Below are positions 1 to 7,318 of a DNA stretch of 64,000 bases, in pieces (positions within the stretch are counted from its first letter, which is position 1; each line of letters begins with the position of its first letter). The notes beneath the pieces were generated by a model. The model was not told where the DNA came from. It saw only the letters and a list, made by a program, of their open reading frames with translations, and did not search any database. Source of the DNA: Labrys sp. KNU-23 (GTDB taxonomy: Bacteria; Pseudomonadota; Alphaproteobacteria; Rhizobiales; Labraceae); the NCBI RefSeq assembly GCF_008330945.1, contig NZ_CP043489.1:4661501-4725500 (forward strand). The letters are read 5' to 3'. Made by a program: the position numbers and the translations under genes.

Positions 1-225
1 ACTGTCAAATTCGGAGCCCTTGTCACGCTGATCGACGAAGACACCGAAGAAAAGAAGACCTATCAGATCGTCGGCGAGAGCGAGGCCGATGTCCGCTCCG
101 GCAAGATCTCGATCGGTTCGCCGCTCGCCCGCGCGCTGGTGGGCAAGAAGATCGGGGTCTCCGTCGAGGTCAACACGCCCAAAGGCCCCAAGGCCTATGA
201 GATCGCCAACGTCGCCTGGCGTTGA
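1..225 (+). CDS. greA: Transcription elongation factor GreA, C-terminal part (5' end outside window)
   Basis: The open frame from base 1 to the TGA at 223-225 encodes the C-terminal FKBP-like domain of GreA. Visible family signatures are VTLIDEDTEEKKTYQIVGE, the SPLARALVGKKIG block and a terminal V-A-W-R. GreA binds the secondary channel of RNA polymerase and helps it cleave backtracked transcripts. The coiled-coil N-terminal domain lies upstream of the window. A strong stem-loop follows 35 bases after the stop, so greA probably ends its transcription unit. Assignment is by motif recognition and the residue run is unambiguous for the family. Confidence 0.93.
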   Translation, partial: TVKFGALVTLIDEDTEEKKTYQIVGESEADVRSGKISIGSPLARALVGKKIGVSVEVNTPKGPKAYEIANVAWR

Positions 226-260
226 GCCAACAGCCGATTGCAGGCCCTTGTGACATTATA

Positions 261-285
261 CGCCGCATCCTCGCCGGGTGCGGCG
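261..285 (+). terminator. Intrinsic-terminator-like hairpin after greA
   Basis: CGCCGCATCC (261-270) pairs with GGGTGCGGCG (276-285), with one T-G pair, around a 5-base loop. It is followed by a T-rich but interrupted tail (TCTTGCTGTT). It lies 36 bases after the greA stop codon. Confidence 0.6.
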
Positions 286-385
286 TCTTGCTGTTGGATG
301 CAGGGTTATATGGTCGCGTGAATTTGCTTCGATTGGTAAAACGGCACGTTCTATAGAGAGCGAATGTCGCGAGCAGGAGGGTACC

Positions 386-868
386 ATGATTTCGGAACGT
401 ATCGGGCGCAGGGGCTTCCTGGCCATTGGCGCCGGCCTGCTGCTCACCGGCTGTGCGACTTCCTATGCCGACAATCCTGCCATTCCCGTAATCCGCAGGG
501 TTCAGGTCAGCGGGAGCGGCAATCTCTGGCTCCAGCGCATGCCGCCTTATCTTGAGCGCAATCTCGTCCGTCAGCTCGGCTCGCGCTACCAGCCCGGCGC
601 AAAAGGCGGGGCGACCTTGTCGGTTGCGCTCACCGACATCAGTTTCCCTGTGGATTCCGATGGTGGCCTGGTCAGCTTCGACAGTACCGACACGCTCGAT
701 GGCCGCATCACGCTGCTGTCGTCATCGGGGAGCGTGATCAAGAGCTTCCCGCTCTTTGCCACCACGAGTTCGGTGGATGCCGCCCCGGAAGTGCCTGATC
801 CCACGCCGCGCCGATATGACTGGCTGGCTTCCAGCTATGCGCATTGGCTGCTGAGCAAGCTGGTTTAG
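386..868 (+). CDS. Small lipoprotein of unknown function with twin-arginine-like signal
   Basis: A 160-residue protein. The ATG at 386 is chosen because CAGGAGGGT lies just upstream and the protein then begins with an export signal. Residues 8-13 read RRGFLA, a twin-arginine-like pair, followed by a hydrophobic run ending in the lipobox LLTGC with Cys at about residue 23. The mature part begins ATSYADNP and probably forms a small beta-rich periplasmic domain. I do not recognise a named family; it could be a DUF4136-like lipoprotein. The 3' end overlaps the convergent Lrp-type gene by 4 bases. Membrane anchoring follows from the lipobox; the role is unknown. Confidence 0.75.
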   Translation: MISERIGRRGFLAIGAGLLLTGCATSYADNPAIPVIRRVQVSGSGNLWLQRMPPYLERNLVRQLGSRYQPGAKGGATLSVALTDISFPVDSDGGLVSFDSTDTLDGRITLLSSSGSVIKSFPLFATTSSVDAAPEVPDPTPRRYDWLASSYAHWLLSKLV

Positions 869-1359
869 GCCCCCTCGCTCACGTCGAGTTCGAGCGGTAC
901 GATCGGATCGTCCTTGATGGAACGCAGGGTCAGCGCCGTCTTGACGTTGCGCACGGCCGGCCCGGCCGTCAGCTCGGCCACGAAGGCCTGGAAGGAACGC
1001 AGGTCCTTCGCCACGCATTTGAGCACGAAATCGACATCGCCGGACAGCATCCAGCATTCGCGCACCAAGGGCTGATTCTTCACGTAGGTCTCGAAGGATT
1101 GCAGGTCCGCGCCAGCCTGCGAGGTCAGATTGACCATGGCGAAGATGGTGATCTCGTAGCCGAGCGAGGCCTCGTCGAGCAGGGTACGATAGCCCTTGAT
1201 CACGCCGGCATCTTCGAGGGCCCGCACGCGTCGCAGACAGGGGGGCGCGGAAATGCCGACGCGCTTGGCCAGCTCCACATTGGTCATGCGACCATCGGCC
1301 TGTAGTTCCTGCAGGATTTTCCAGTCAACAGCATCAAGGCGTGCGCGCACGATAAGCAT
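865..1359 (-). CDS. Lrp/AsnC family transcriptional regulator
   Basis: A 164-residue protein of standard Lrp length. The N-terminal winged HTH (about residues 8-65) starts LDAVDWKILQELQADGR and has the recognition segment VGISAPPCLRRVRALEDAG. The C-terminal RAM/AsnC ligand-binding domain (about 75-155) contains VRECWMLSGDVDFVLKC. Members bind amino acids and act as local regulators or global chromatin proteins. It is convergent with the upstream lipoprotein gene. The preceding 180 bases (1360-1543) hold no other gene and probably contain its promoter. No structural partner gene is adjacent, so the effector cannot be named. Confidence 0.93.
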   Translation of the reverse strand: MLIVRARLDAVDWKILQELQADGRMTNVELAKRVGISAPPCLRRVRALEDAGVIKGYRTLLDEASLGYEITIFAMVNLTSQAGADLQSFETYVKNQPLVRECWMLSGDVDFVLKCVAKDLRSFQAFVAELTAGPAVRNVKTALTLRSIKDDPIVPLELDVSEGA

Positions 1360-1543
1360 TCCGATTAAGAGCGGTTAAGCCGTCCTAAACCGGGGAGAAC
1401 AGTCAAGCAAGCATCTTTGTTACCCAATCGGGCTTGCTGCGTGAAACAAACTTGCGTGTGCGGAAAGTCTGCGGGGCCAGCACTGCGGCAAATGCCGTGC
1501 CGGCCCGTGGAGTCTTGCCAGATACTGGGAGAGGTATGGAGGA

Positions 1544-2257
1544 TCAGTCTTCCAGCTCGAAACGCGCGGATACGGTGACGTTCAGCGTGCTCTCGCCGGA
1601 CTCGACCGGCACCGAATCCTGCACCGCCTTGGCGCGATAGAGGCCGCCGCCGATCGGGCCGGTATTCTCGCTCAGATCCACCAGCTTGCCCAGGCGCAGG
1701 CCGGAGGCCTTGGCATAGATCTCGGCCTTGCGCCTGGCATCGTCCAGGGCGGTTTTGCGGGCGCCATCCAGCAGCACCGACTGGTTGGAGACGATGAACT
1801 GGATGCCCTCGATGCTGTTGGCCCCGGAGCTGACGGCCTTGTCGAGGATGTCGCCGAGCTTGGGCAGGTCGCGCAGCGTCACGTTCACGGTGTTGGAGAC
1901 GGTGTAGCCTGCAATGGTCGGGCCGTCCTCGGAGCTCGACGAGAACTTGCTGTTCTGCGGGCTCGCCGGCTGCACGCTGAAGCCCGAGGTCTGCAGGTCC
2001 TTGGCATCGATGCCGGCTGCCTTGAGCGCAGCGAGAACCTCACCGGTCGCCTTGGAATTGGCGGTCAGCACGTCGCGTGCCACCTTGCCCGCGCTCTGTA
2101 CACCAACGCTGACATAGGCCAGGTCAGGCTTGGCACCGACCGTCGCCTCGCCGTTGATGGCAACCACGCGCTTGAAATCTTCGGCTTGGGCGGCGCCGAG
2201 CGCTCCGGCCAGCAGCAAGGCGGCGAGGGCGGGGCGGGCGACGAAGGAGGGTAGCAT
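1544..2257 (-). CDS. SIMPL-domain (DUF541) periplasmic protein
   Basis: A 237-residue exported protein. The start at 2257 gives a clean signal peptide (MLPSFVARPALAALLLAG, then AAQA-ED cleavage) and has a GGAG ribosome-binding site 7 bases upstream. A longer upstream frame lacks these features. The mature protein matches the SIMPL/DUF541 family: it starts RVVAINGEATVGAKPDLAYV, has a central TVSNTVNVTLRDL strand, and ends with the conserved LDDARRKAEIYAKASGLRLG block before the final beta strands. Family members (BP26 of Brucella, YggE of E. coli) are periplasmic or outer-membrane-associated and linked to oxidative stress. The molecular role is not established. Confidence 0.9.
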   Translation of the reverse strand: MLPSFVARPALAALLLAGALGAAQAEDFKRVVAINGEATVGAKPDLAYVSVGVQSAGKVARDVLTANSKATGEVLAALKAAGIDAKDLQTSGFSVQPASPQNSKFSSSSEDGPTIAGYTVSNTVNVTLRDLPKLGDILDKAVSSGANSIEGIQFIVSNQSVLLDGARKTALDDARRKAEIYAKASGLRLGKLVDLSENTGPIGGGLYRAKAVQDSVPVESGESTLNVTVSARFELED

Positions 2258-2405
2258 CGATGAACTCCGGTGAGGAAAAATTGCGGGCGGAACCTCGCAA
2301 TCGAAGGCGGCGGGATGATGACGGGCTTGCGGCGGGCATCGCAATTGCGGATGCCGATTGAACCTGGACAAGACTCTGCCTATAGATGCGGCGTCTGGCA
2401 CAGCC

Positions 2406-2481
2406 GGGCCTGTAGCTCAATGGTTAGAGCCGGCCGCTCATAACGGTCTGGTTGGGGGTTCAAGTCCCTCCGGGCCCACCA
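2406..2481 (+). tRNA. tRNA with CAU anticodon, probably tRNA-Ile2 (lysidine-modified) rather than elongator Met
   Basis: A 76-base cloverleaf including the encoded CCA. The acceptor GGGCCTG pairs with CGGGCCC. The D arm is GTAGCTCAATGGTTAGAGC, the anticodon loop is CTCATAA (anticodon CAT), and the T arm is GGGGGTTCAAGTCCCTC. The body resembles the alphaproteobacterial tRNA read by TilS, so Ile2 is favoured over Met. That distinction is an inference from the overall sequence type. Confidence 0.9.
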
Positions 2482-2520
2482 GACCTCTCCACTGCAATTC
2501 GTCGGCCTCCCGGCTATCCG

Positions 2521-3417
2521 TCATTGCAGGTCGATGGTGTCGCTGCCTGGCGTGGCTGGAGCGGGGCGTGCTTCGTGCCCGACCTTGTTCAGCAATTGGG
2601 TGAACTCCTCCCAGGTTCTGTCCATGGCATAGCCCGGCAGGAAGGGCAGGGAGAGGTGCCCGAAGAAGGGGGATAATTGGGCTTGCGCCTTCTCGTGGCC
2701 GGCCTTTGCGATGGCGGCGACATAGAGGGCGGCGGCCAAGCCTGTCCGGTCGGCGCCGGAAGCGCAATGGATCAGCAGCGGCTTGGGCGCCTGCGCCATC
2801 AGGGCGATGAGTTCCTCGGCCTGTTCCCGGCTCAATTGACGCTTGGCCGACATCCGGAAATCGATGTGGTAAATGCCGAGTGCCTTCGCATCGGCGACCT
2901 CCCTTTCGTACCAAGCCTGGCCGGGATTGCTGCCGCGCAGGTTGATGATGGCCTTGATGCCGTAGCGCCGGACGTTGAACGACATCGTGGCGCTGCCGAG
3001 CTGGGCAGACCGATAGACCTGTCCGCGAATCACCGTGCCGAAATTGCCCCAATAAAGGAGCACCGCGACATAGATCGTCACGGCGGAGACGCTCCAGAGC
3101 AAGGTTCTGGCGAGCCATCTGCCGGCCCGGCTATCCCCCTTCGCCCGCATAACGAGGAAGCGTGGAAGCAGGTATCGCAAGGAGGATCCTGGGTTGTGAC
3201 GGACGTGTTGTTTCAATCGGTAATAAGCGAGCAGCAGCGCGAGCAGGATCGACAGCGATGCAAGGGCGATGGAGCGATCCGTACTAATTTTTTCATAAAT
3301 TGATGCGAAAATAGCCGCAATTATCATCAGAATTATTAGAATAAATGATATTATGTTGTCGTATTCTCTAAATATATCTCTAATTATTTCCCTCGTTATC
3401 GTGAAAAATGGCGGCAT
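2521..3417 (-). CDS. Membrane-anchored dual-specificity/tyrosine phosphatase-like protein
   Basis: A 298-residue protein. It has hydrophobic segments near residues 22-40, 50-67 and 110-128, then a cytosolic or periplasmic catalytic domain (about 130-270). That domain carries the cysteine-phosphatase P-loop HCASGADRTG (C-x5-R) and an upstream general-acid region around YHIDFRMSA. The VYRSAQL and IINLRG strands are typical of DSP/PTP proteins of bacterial cell-surface loci. It ends 40 bases from the tRNA, on the opposite strand. The first 60 or so codons and the leader are strikingly AT-rich compared with the rest, so the membrane part may have a different history, or the real start may be later. 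The substrate is unknown. Confidence 0.8.
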   Translation of the reverse strand: MPPFFTITREIIRDIFREYDNIISFILIILMIIAAIFASIYEKISTDRSIALASLSILLALLLAYYRLKQHVRHNPGSSLRYLLPRFLVMRAKGDSRAGRWLARTLLWSVSAVTIYVAVLLYWGNFGTVIRGQVYRSAQLGSATMSFNVRRYGIKAIINLRGSNPGQAWYEREVADAKALGIYHIDFRMSAKRQLSREQAEELIALMAQAPKPLLIHCASGADRTGLAAALYVAAIAKAGHEKAQAQLSPFFGHLSLPFLPGYAMDRTWEEFTQLLNKVGHEARPAPATPGSDTIDLQ

Positions 3418-3945
3418 ATCATGCTTCCCGGGGCCGAATTTGTGAGATTTTTGTGCCGGCTGATTAAGGGAATTGATGCAAAAGTGTCGCCGGCGATAAA
3501 TCTATACTGCTGACTATTATTGCGCGGACATTGCGTGGTTGTGTCGGTGGTGCACGCCAAGGGAGCTGGAACCCCCCGGAGGGGGCTGGGCGATACAAAG
3601 CGGGCGCGTGCCGGGCCGGTGGTGCTGAAACCGGCGGCTGCTGCGACTGGATCGGATGCGATCACGCTAGGCCAGCGTGACGGCATGATGAGTCTCGATC
3701 AGCGAGGCAGCGCGGAGGCCGGAGGGCAGGGCATCTCGATTGTTGGCTCGGTTCGCCGTGACGATAGGGGGATCAGATCACAACCAGGGACTAGATGGGC
3801 CTGACCCGGCGCAGATTGGCGTCGGTCCTCGGCCGTGGTGGTGGAGCTGTGCGAGGACGCACAGTATTTTGGTGCCGAACGCACCATGTCGATGCCGCGG
3901 GCGGCGGTCTGACGCTGCATCCGGCCTTCCCTCCCTGGTGCTGAA
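3418..3945 (+). other. Gene-poor interval, AT-rich at its left end
   Basis: About 530 bases between two genes. The left 120 bases are AT-rich and probably carry the promoter of the leftward phosphatase-like gene. Several short open frames exist on both strands, but none has a recognisable domain or a good ribosome-binding site. No RNA gene was recognised. Confidence 0.5.
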
Positions 3946-4593
3946 ATGTTCTTCGAAATTGTCCGGCTCGGCCTGATCCACGCCGCCGCCCTCATTGCTG
4001 TTGCGGCGCTGACCTGTCGCGATCAACTCGTCTTGCGCGCCCTCCTGGTTGTCTCGACCCTGCTCTACATCCTCTATTATCTGGTCGTGCCCGAAATCAT
4101 GCTGTGGGACGCACTGTTCTGGACGGTGGTCAATCTGGGCGTGAATCTTCTGATGATGGCCAGGCTGGTTTTTGCCCGTACCCAGTTTCGTCTCAGTGCC
4201 GAAGAGCGACGGTTGTTCGCCGCCCTTGGCGGTTTGTCGCCGGGCGAATTCCGCTCCCTGATGAAAATCGGTCATTGGCGGCGCAGCGGGGACGGGCACA
4301 CGCTCCTGCACGAGGGAGAGGCCGCCGAGAAGATCTACTATGTGCTCGATGGGCGGTCCCATGTGAAGAAGGCCGGCCGCAGCCTGGTTATCGGTCCGCA
4401 CTCCTTCATCGGCGAGGTCGGCTTCCTGCGTCGCCAGCCCGCCTCGGCCACCGTGACGGTCGAACCGGGTGCCTGCTATGTCGAATGGCCGGTCGCAGCC
4501 CTCAACGCCCTGCGTGTGCGCCGCCCGCTGATCAAGGTCGCGCTCGACGGCCTGCTCGCTTCGGACATGGCGGCGAAGATGGCTGTGGCCTGA
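3946..4593 (+). CDS. Membrane protein with C-terminal cyclic-nucleotide-binding domain
   Basis: A 215-residue protein. The first 75 residues form about three membrane segments (IHAAALIAVAALTC, VLRALLVVSTLLYILYYL, FWTVVNLGVNLLMMARL). The rest is a Crp/Fnr-type cyclic-nucleotide-binding domain with GDGHTLLHEGEAAEKIYYV and the phosphate-binding-cassette-like IGPHSFIGEVGFLRRQPASA. No HTH follows, so it is not a transcription factor. The layout (short membrane part plus one cNMP-like domain) recalls Popeye-type proteins. Whether it binds cAMP is uncertain, because the usual cassette Arg context is only partly kept. The ribosome-binding site is weak. Confidence 0.75.
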   Translation: MFFEIVRLGLIHAAALIAVAALTCRDQLVLRALLVVSTLLYILYYLVVPEIMLWDALFWTVVNLGVNLLMMARLVFARTQFRLSAEERRLFAALGGLSPGEFRSLMKIGHWRRSGDGHTLLHEGEAAEKIYYVLDGRSHVKKAGRSLVIGPHSFIGEVGFLRRQPASATVTVEPGACYVEWPVAALNALRVRRPLIKVALDGLLASDMAAKMAVA

Positions 4594-4726
4594 TGCCCCT
4601 GCATGCTGCGCAAGATTGCCTCTTTCCGCCGCCCGCCGATATTGGTACGACAAATGGCGATCCGCTGGGTGGGGGCGATGCCCGGCGGACGCCCGGACCG
4701 CATCAGACACCATGCCACGCGCCTGG

Positions 4727-4824
4727 AACGCTTTGCGAATTGACGGACTCGGCAAGACCCGCAAAGACGCCTTGAACCAAGGAGTTGGAGCACCACGCGT
4801 TCATGGCTGAACGCGTGGTGCTCC
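4727..4824 (+). repeat. Dispersed ~100-bp palindromic repeat, copy A
   Basis: This copy shares the AACGCTTTGCGA start, the central GCAAAGACGCCTTGAACCAA block and a long terminal hairpin with four other intergenic copies in the window. The hairpin here is exceptional: 17 perfect base pairs (4787-4803 with 4808-4824) around the loop TGGC. It ends 19 bases before the DMT transporter start codon, so it would sit in the 5' leader of that mRNA. Confidence 0.75.
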
Positions 4825-4843
4825 GGCAGGAAACGAGACCGAA

Positions 4844-5737
4844 ATGACTTCCCTCCGCCAGGCCGGCATCGGGACCGCAAGCGTCGGCATGGGCATCGCG
4901 CTCTTTCTGATCGGCGTGTTCCTCTTTGCCTTGAACGATGCCCTCGGCAAATGGCTGGTCGCCGACTATTCCGTCGGCCAGTTGCTGCTGTTGCGCTCCG
5001 TCGGCGCAGCCATCGTCCTCGTGCCGATGGTCTGGCACCTGAAGGTCGATCTCTTTGATTTCGGCCAGTGGCGGCTCCAGGTCGTGCGTATCCTGTGCAT
5101 GGCCGGCGATACCTTCTGCTTCTATTTCGCCACGCGCAGCATGCCGCTCGCCGATGTCATGACATTCTACATGGCGGCGCCGCTGATCATTACCGCCATG
5201 TCGGTTCCGCTGCTGGGTGAAAGGGTGGAGCCGTTCCGCTGGGGCGCGGTCATCGTCGGCTTCATCGGCGTTCTCGTGGCACTGCAGCCCTCTGCGGAAT
5301 TGTTTTCCTCAGCCTCGCCCATTGCCCTCTTCGGTGCCATCATGTTCGGCTTGGCGGTTACCGTGACGCGACGGCTGCGGCGCACGCATTGGCTTCCCCT
5401 CGTCGTCTGGCAGTTCGCCGGCGCGGGTGTCATGGGCGCGGCGACGATACCGTTTGCCTGGGTCACGCCGGGCTGGTTCGATCTCGTCCTGATGTTCCTC
5501 GTCGGTATCGTTGCGATGGTGTGCTTCATATGCATCACGCGCGCTTTGGCCATGGCGCCCGCCGCCATGCTCGCTCCGTTCCAGTATTCGGCCATGATAT
5601 GGGCGACGCTGATGGGCTGGATCGTCTGGCGTGACGTGCCGACGCTGCCGATCATCATCGGCAACTGCATCATCATCGGCAGCGGATTGTTCGTCTTCTA
5701 TCGTGATCGGGCCACCGTATCGGCGCCGGCCGAATAA
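4844..5737 (+). CDS. DMT-superfamily (EamA) transporter
   Basis: A 297-residue inner-membrane protein with about ten predicted membrane helices arranged as two EamA repeats. The first repeat starts FLIGVFLFALNDALGKWLVA and contains the RMAG-like LCMAGDTFCFYFATRSMPLA block. The second covers about residues 150-285. Members export or import small metabolites such as amino acids or purines; the substrate cannot be told. Start chosen at the ATG after AGGAAACGAGACCGAA. A strong hairpin (repeat copy A) lies directly upstream. The stop codon abuts the stop of the convergent LacI-family gene with no spacer, so transcription read-through or overlap is likely. Confidence 0.88.
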   Translation: MTSLRQAGIGTASVGMGIALFLIGVFLFALNDALGKWLVADYSVGQLLLLRSVGAAIVLVPMVWHLKVDLFDFGQWRLQVVRILCMAGDTFCFYFATRSMPLADVMTFYMAAPLIITAMSVPLLGERVEPFRWGAVIVGFIGVLVALQPSAELFSSASPIALFGAIMFGLAVTVTRRLRRTHWLPLVVWQFAGAGVMGAATIPFAWVTPGWFDLVLMFLVGIVAMVCFICITRALAMAPAAMLAPFQYSAMIWATLMGWIVWRDVPTLPIIIGNCIIIGSGLFVFYRDRATVSAPAE

Positions 5738-6754
5738 TCAGGGCGGGGGCGGCACGGTGGAGCCGCGGAAGACGAGGTCAACGGGCCAGATCTCCGTAAT
5801 GGCGGCGGGATCGGCACCGTTGGCCAAGGCCATGGCGATCTCGGCCACCCGGATGCCGGCGGCATGGATCGAGGAGAAGGTGGTGGTGAGGGCCGGCGTC
5901 AGCGTTTCGGGCCGGATGGCGTCGAGGCCGTCGTCATGGGCGATCAGCGACAGGTTCTTGCCGACGACCCGGCCTGTTTCCCGGGCGGCCCGCATGGCGC
6001 CGAGGGCGAGAAAGATCGACGAGCAGAGCAGGGCCGTCGGCGGATCTGGTAGCTCGAACAGGCCCCTCGCCATGCGGTAGCCGTTCTCTTCCGTCATGCG
6101 CGCCCCGCCTTCCAGTTCGGGAGGGGCGGCGAGGCCCCGGGCGGCCAGCGCCCGGCGCCAGCCTTGCGAGCGATGGGTGGCGAAGGTGAAACGCAGGTTT
6201 TCATTGAGCAATCCGATGCGCCGATGTCCCAGATCGATCAGCAGGGTGGTGGCCTTGTGGAAGGCACCCTCATTGTCGATGTCGAGATGGGGATAGAGCA
6301 GGCCGGTCTGCGTGCGTCCATGCACGACCAGGGGCATGCCCAGCCGCTGCAGCAGCGCGATGCGCGTGTCGTCGATGGTCGGTGAGGACAGCAGCACGGC
6401 GTCGACCGAGCGGACGCGGGCGAGGCGCCGATAGGTGCCGGCCTCGTCGCCTTGGGCGGAGGAGACCAGCACGTCATTGTCGGATCGCGAGCACTGGGTG
6501 GCGACGCCGGCGAGAAAATCGGTGAAGATCGGATCGAGCAGCATGTTGCGCTCGGACGAGAATACGATGCCGATCGCCCCCGCGCGGCCGGTTGCGAGTT
6601 TGCGTGCGCTGGCGTTGGGGCGGTATTGGTAGGTCTCGGCCGCCTCCAGCACGCGCTTGCGCGTCGCCTCGCCAACTTCCGGAAAGCCGTTGAGCGCGCG
6701 GCTGACAGTCGTCTGGGACAGGCCCAGATGCTGCGACAGTTCCTTCAAGTTCAC
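5738..6754 (-). CDS. thuR: LacI-family regulator of the trehalose/maltose (thu-type) locus
   Basis: A 338-residue protein starting at a GTG with GGAAGGA about 10 bases upstream; this start puts the HTH at residue 2 as usual for LacI proteins. The HTH reads LKELSQHLGLSQTTVSRALN, followed by the hinge YRPNASARKLATGRAG and a periplasmic-binding-protein-like sensor domain (about 60-335, with TALLCSSIFLALG and SLIAHDDGLDAI). It is divergent from thuE across a 564-base intergenic region holding palindromic AAAGCGCTTT sites. This is the usual thuR arrangement in rhizobia, hence the proposed symbol. It most likely represses the transport genes until a trehalose- or maltose-type sugar binds. Confidence 0.85.
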   Translation of the reverse strand: MNLKELSQHLGLSQTTVSRALNGFPEVGEATRKRVLEAAETYQYRPNASARKLATGRAGAIGIVFSSERNMLLDPIFTDFLAGVATQCSRSDNDVLVSSAQGDEAGTYRRLARVRSVDAVLLSSPTIDDTRIALLQRLGMPLVVHGRTQTGLLYPHLDIDNEGAFHKATTLLIDLGHRRIGLLNENLRFTFATHRSQGWRRALAARGLAAPPELEGGARMTEENGYRMARGLFELPDPPTALLCSSIFLALGAMRAARETGRVVGKNLSLIAHDDGLDAIRPETLTPALTTTFSSIHAAGIRVAEIAMALANGADPAAITEIWPVDLVFRGSTVPPPP

Positions 6755-6925
6755 CGCAACGTTCCTTCCAGGCCTTCTCGTTTCTCTCGATGAACAGAGG
6801 CGGACCCGCCTTGCCACGGATCGGGGACCGACACCTGTTGGGCACGGCGAATAGCTCGCGATACTGCGCACCCTTCTAGGCAGTTCCTCCGATCGCAAGC
6901 AGCAACCAGACCGCATCTATTTACT

Positions 6926-6950
6926 AAAGCGCTTTGATCTAGCGCTTTCT
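6926..6950. promoter_or_regulatory. LacI-type operator pair near thuR
   Basis: A palindrome core AAAGCGCTTT (6926-6935) is followed by a second AGCGCT core at 6941-6946. The same 10-base core recurs before thuE and before thuA. The position, 172 bases upstream of the thuR start, suits autoregulation or looping. Binding by this LacI protein is inferred. Confidence 0.65.
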
Positions 6951-7159
6951 ATTATTTTTTCTGAGTCAGCTTAATTCTTTCCCGTCAAATAGGTAGGGCA
7001 GCCGGCATATTTGCTGGGAAATTCACAAGTTTCTCACGCATTCGCTCAAAAGGCATCAACGGCACTGAATTTCAATCAAATTATTTCAATGGAATATGCT
7101 ACTTTCGGAGGATCTGTTCAGTCGCCCCAGTTGTGGCGCAGTTTTGCCATGTGCTTGCC

Positions 7160-7207
7160 TTGACAAAGGCAAACTTTTGTCGGAATGAGAATTCAAAGCG
7201 CTTTGAA
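7160..7207 (+). promoter_or_regulatory. thuE promoter-like region with 16-bp palindromic operator
   Basis: TTGACA at 7160-7165 is a perfect -35 hexamer; a weak -10 (GAATGA, 7183-7188) follows with 17-base spacing. Immediately after it lies the perfect palindrome TTCAAAGCGCTTTGAA (7192-7207), where a bound repressor would block initiation. The leader to the thuE ATG would be about 110 bases. Confidence 0.6.
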
Positions 7208-7318
7208 GTAGATTATAGAAGCTCTGCGAAAAGAGACTTCGAACGAGGAAATGTCGGTTGCCTATGCTGACCTGCCATAGAGGAGGCGGCTACGGCACAT
7301 AAAAGGGAGGAAGACCGC

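Noticed and set aside
2358..2603. Open frames reading through the CAU tRNA
   Set aside because: The bases form a full tRNA cloverleaf with CCA; the frames are accidental.
3520..3804. 94-codon plus-strand frame in the gap before the cNMP-binding protein gene
   Set aside because: No ribosome-binding site, signal or domain; composition as expected by chance in GC-rich DNA.
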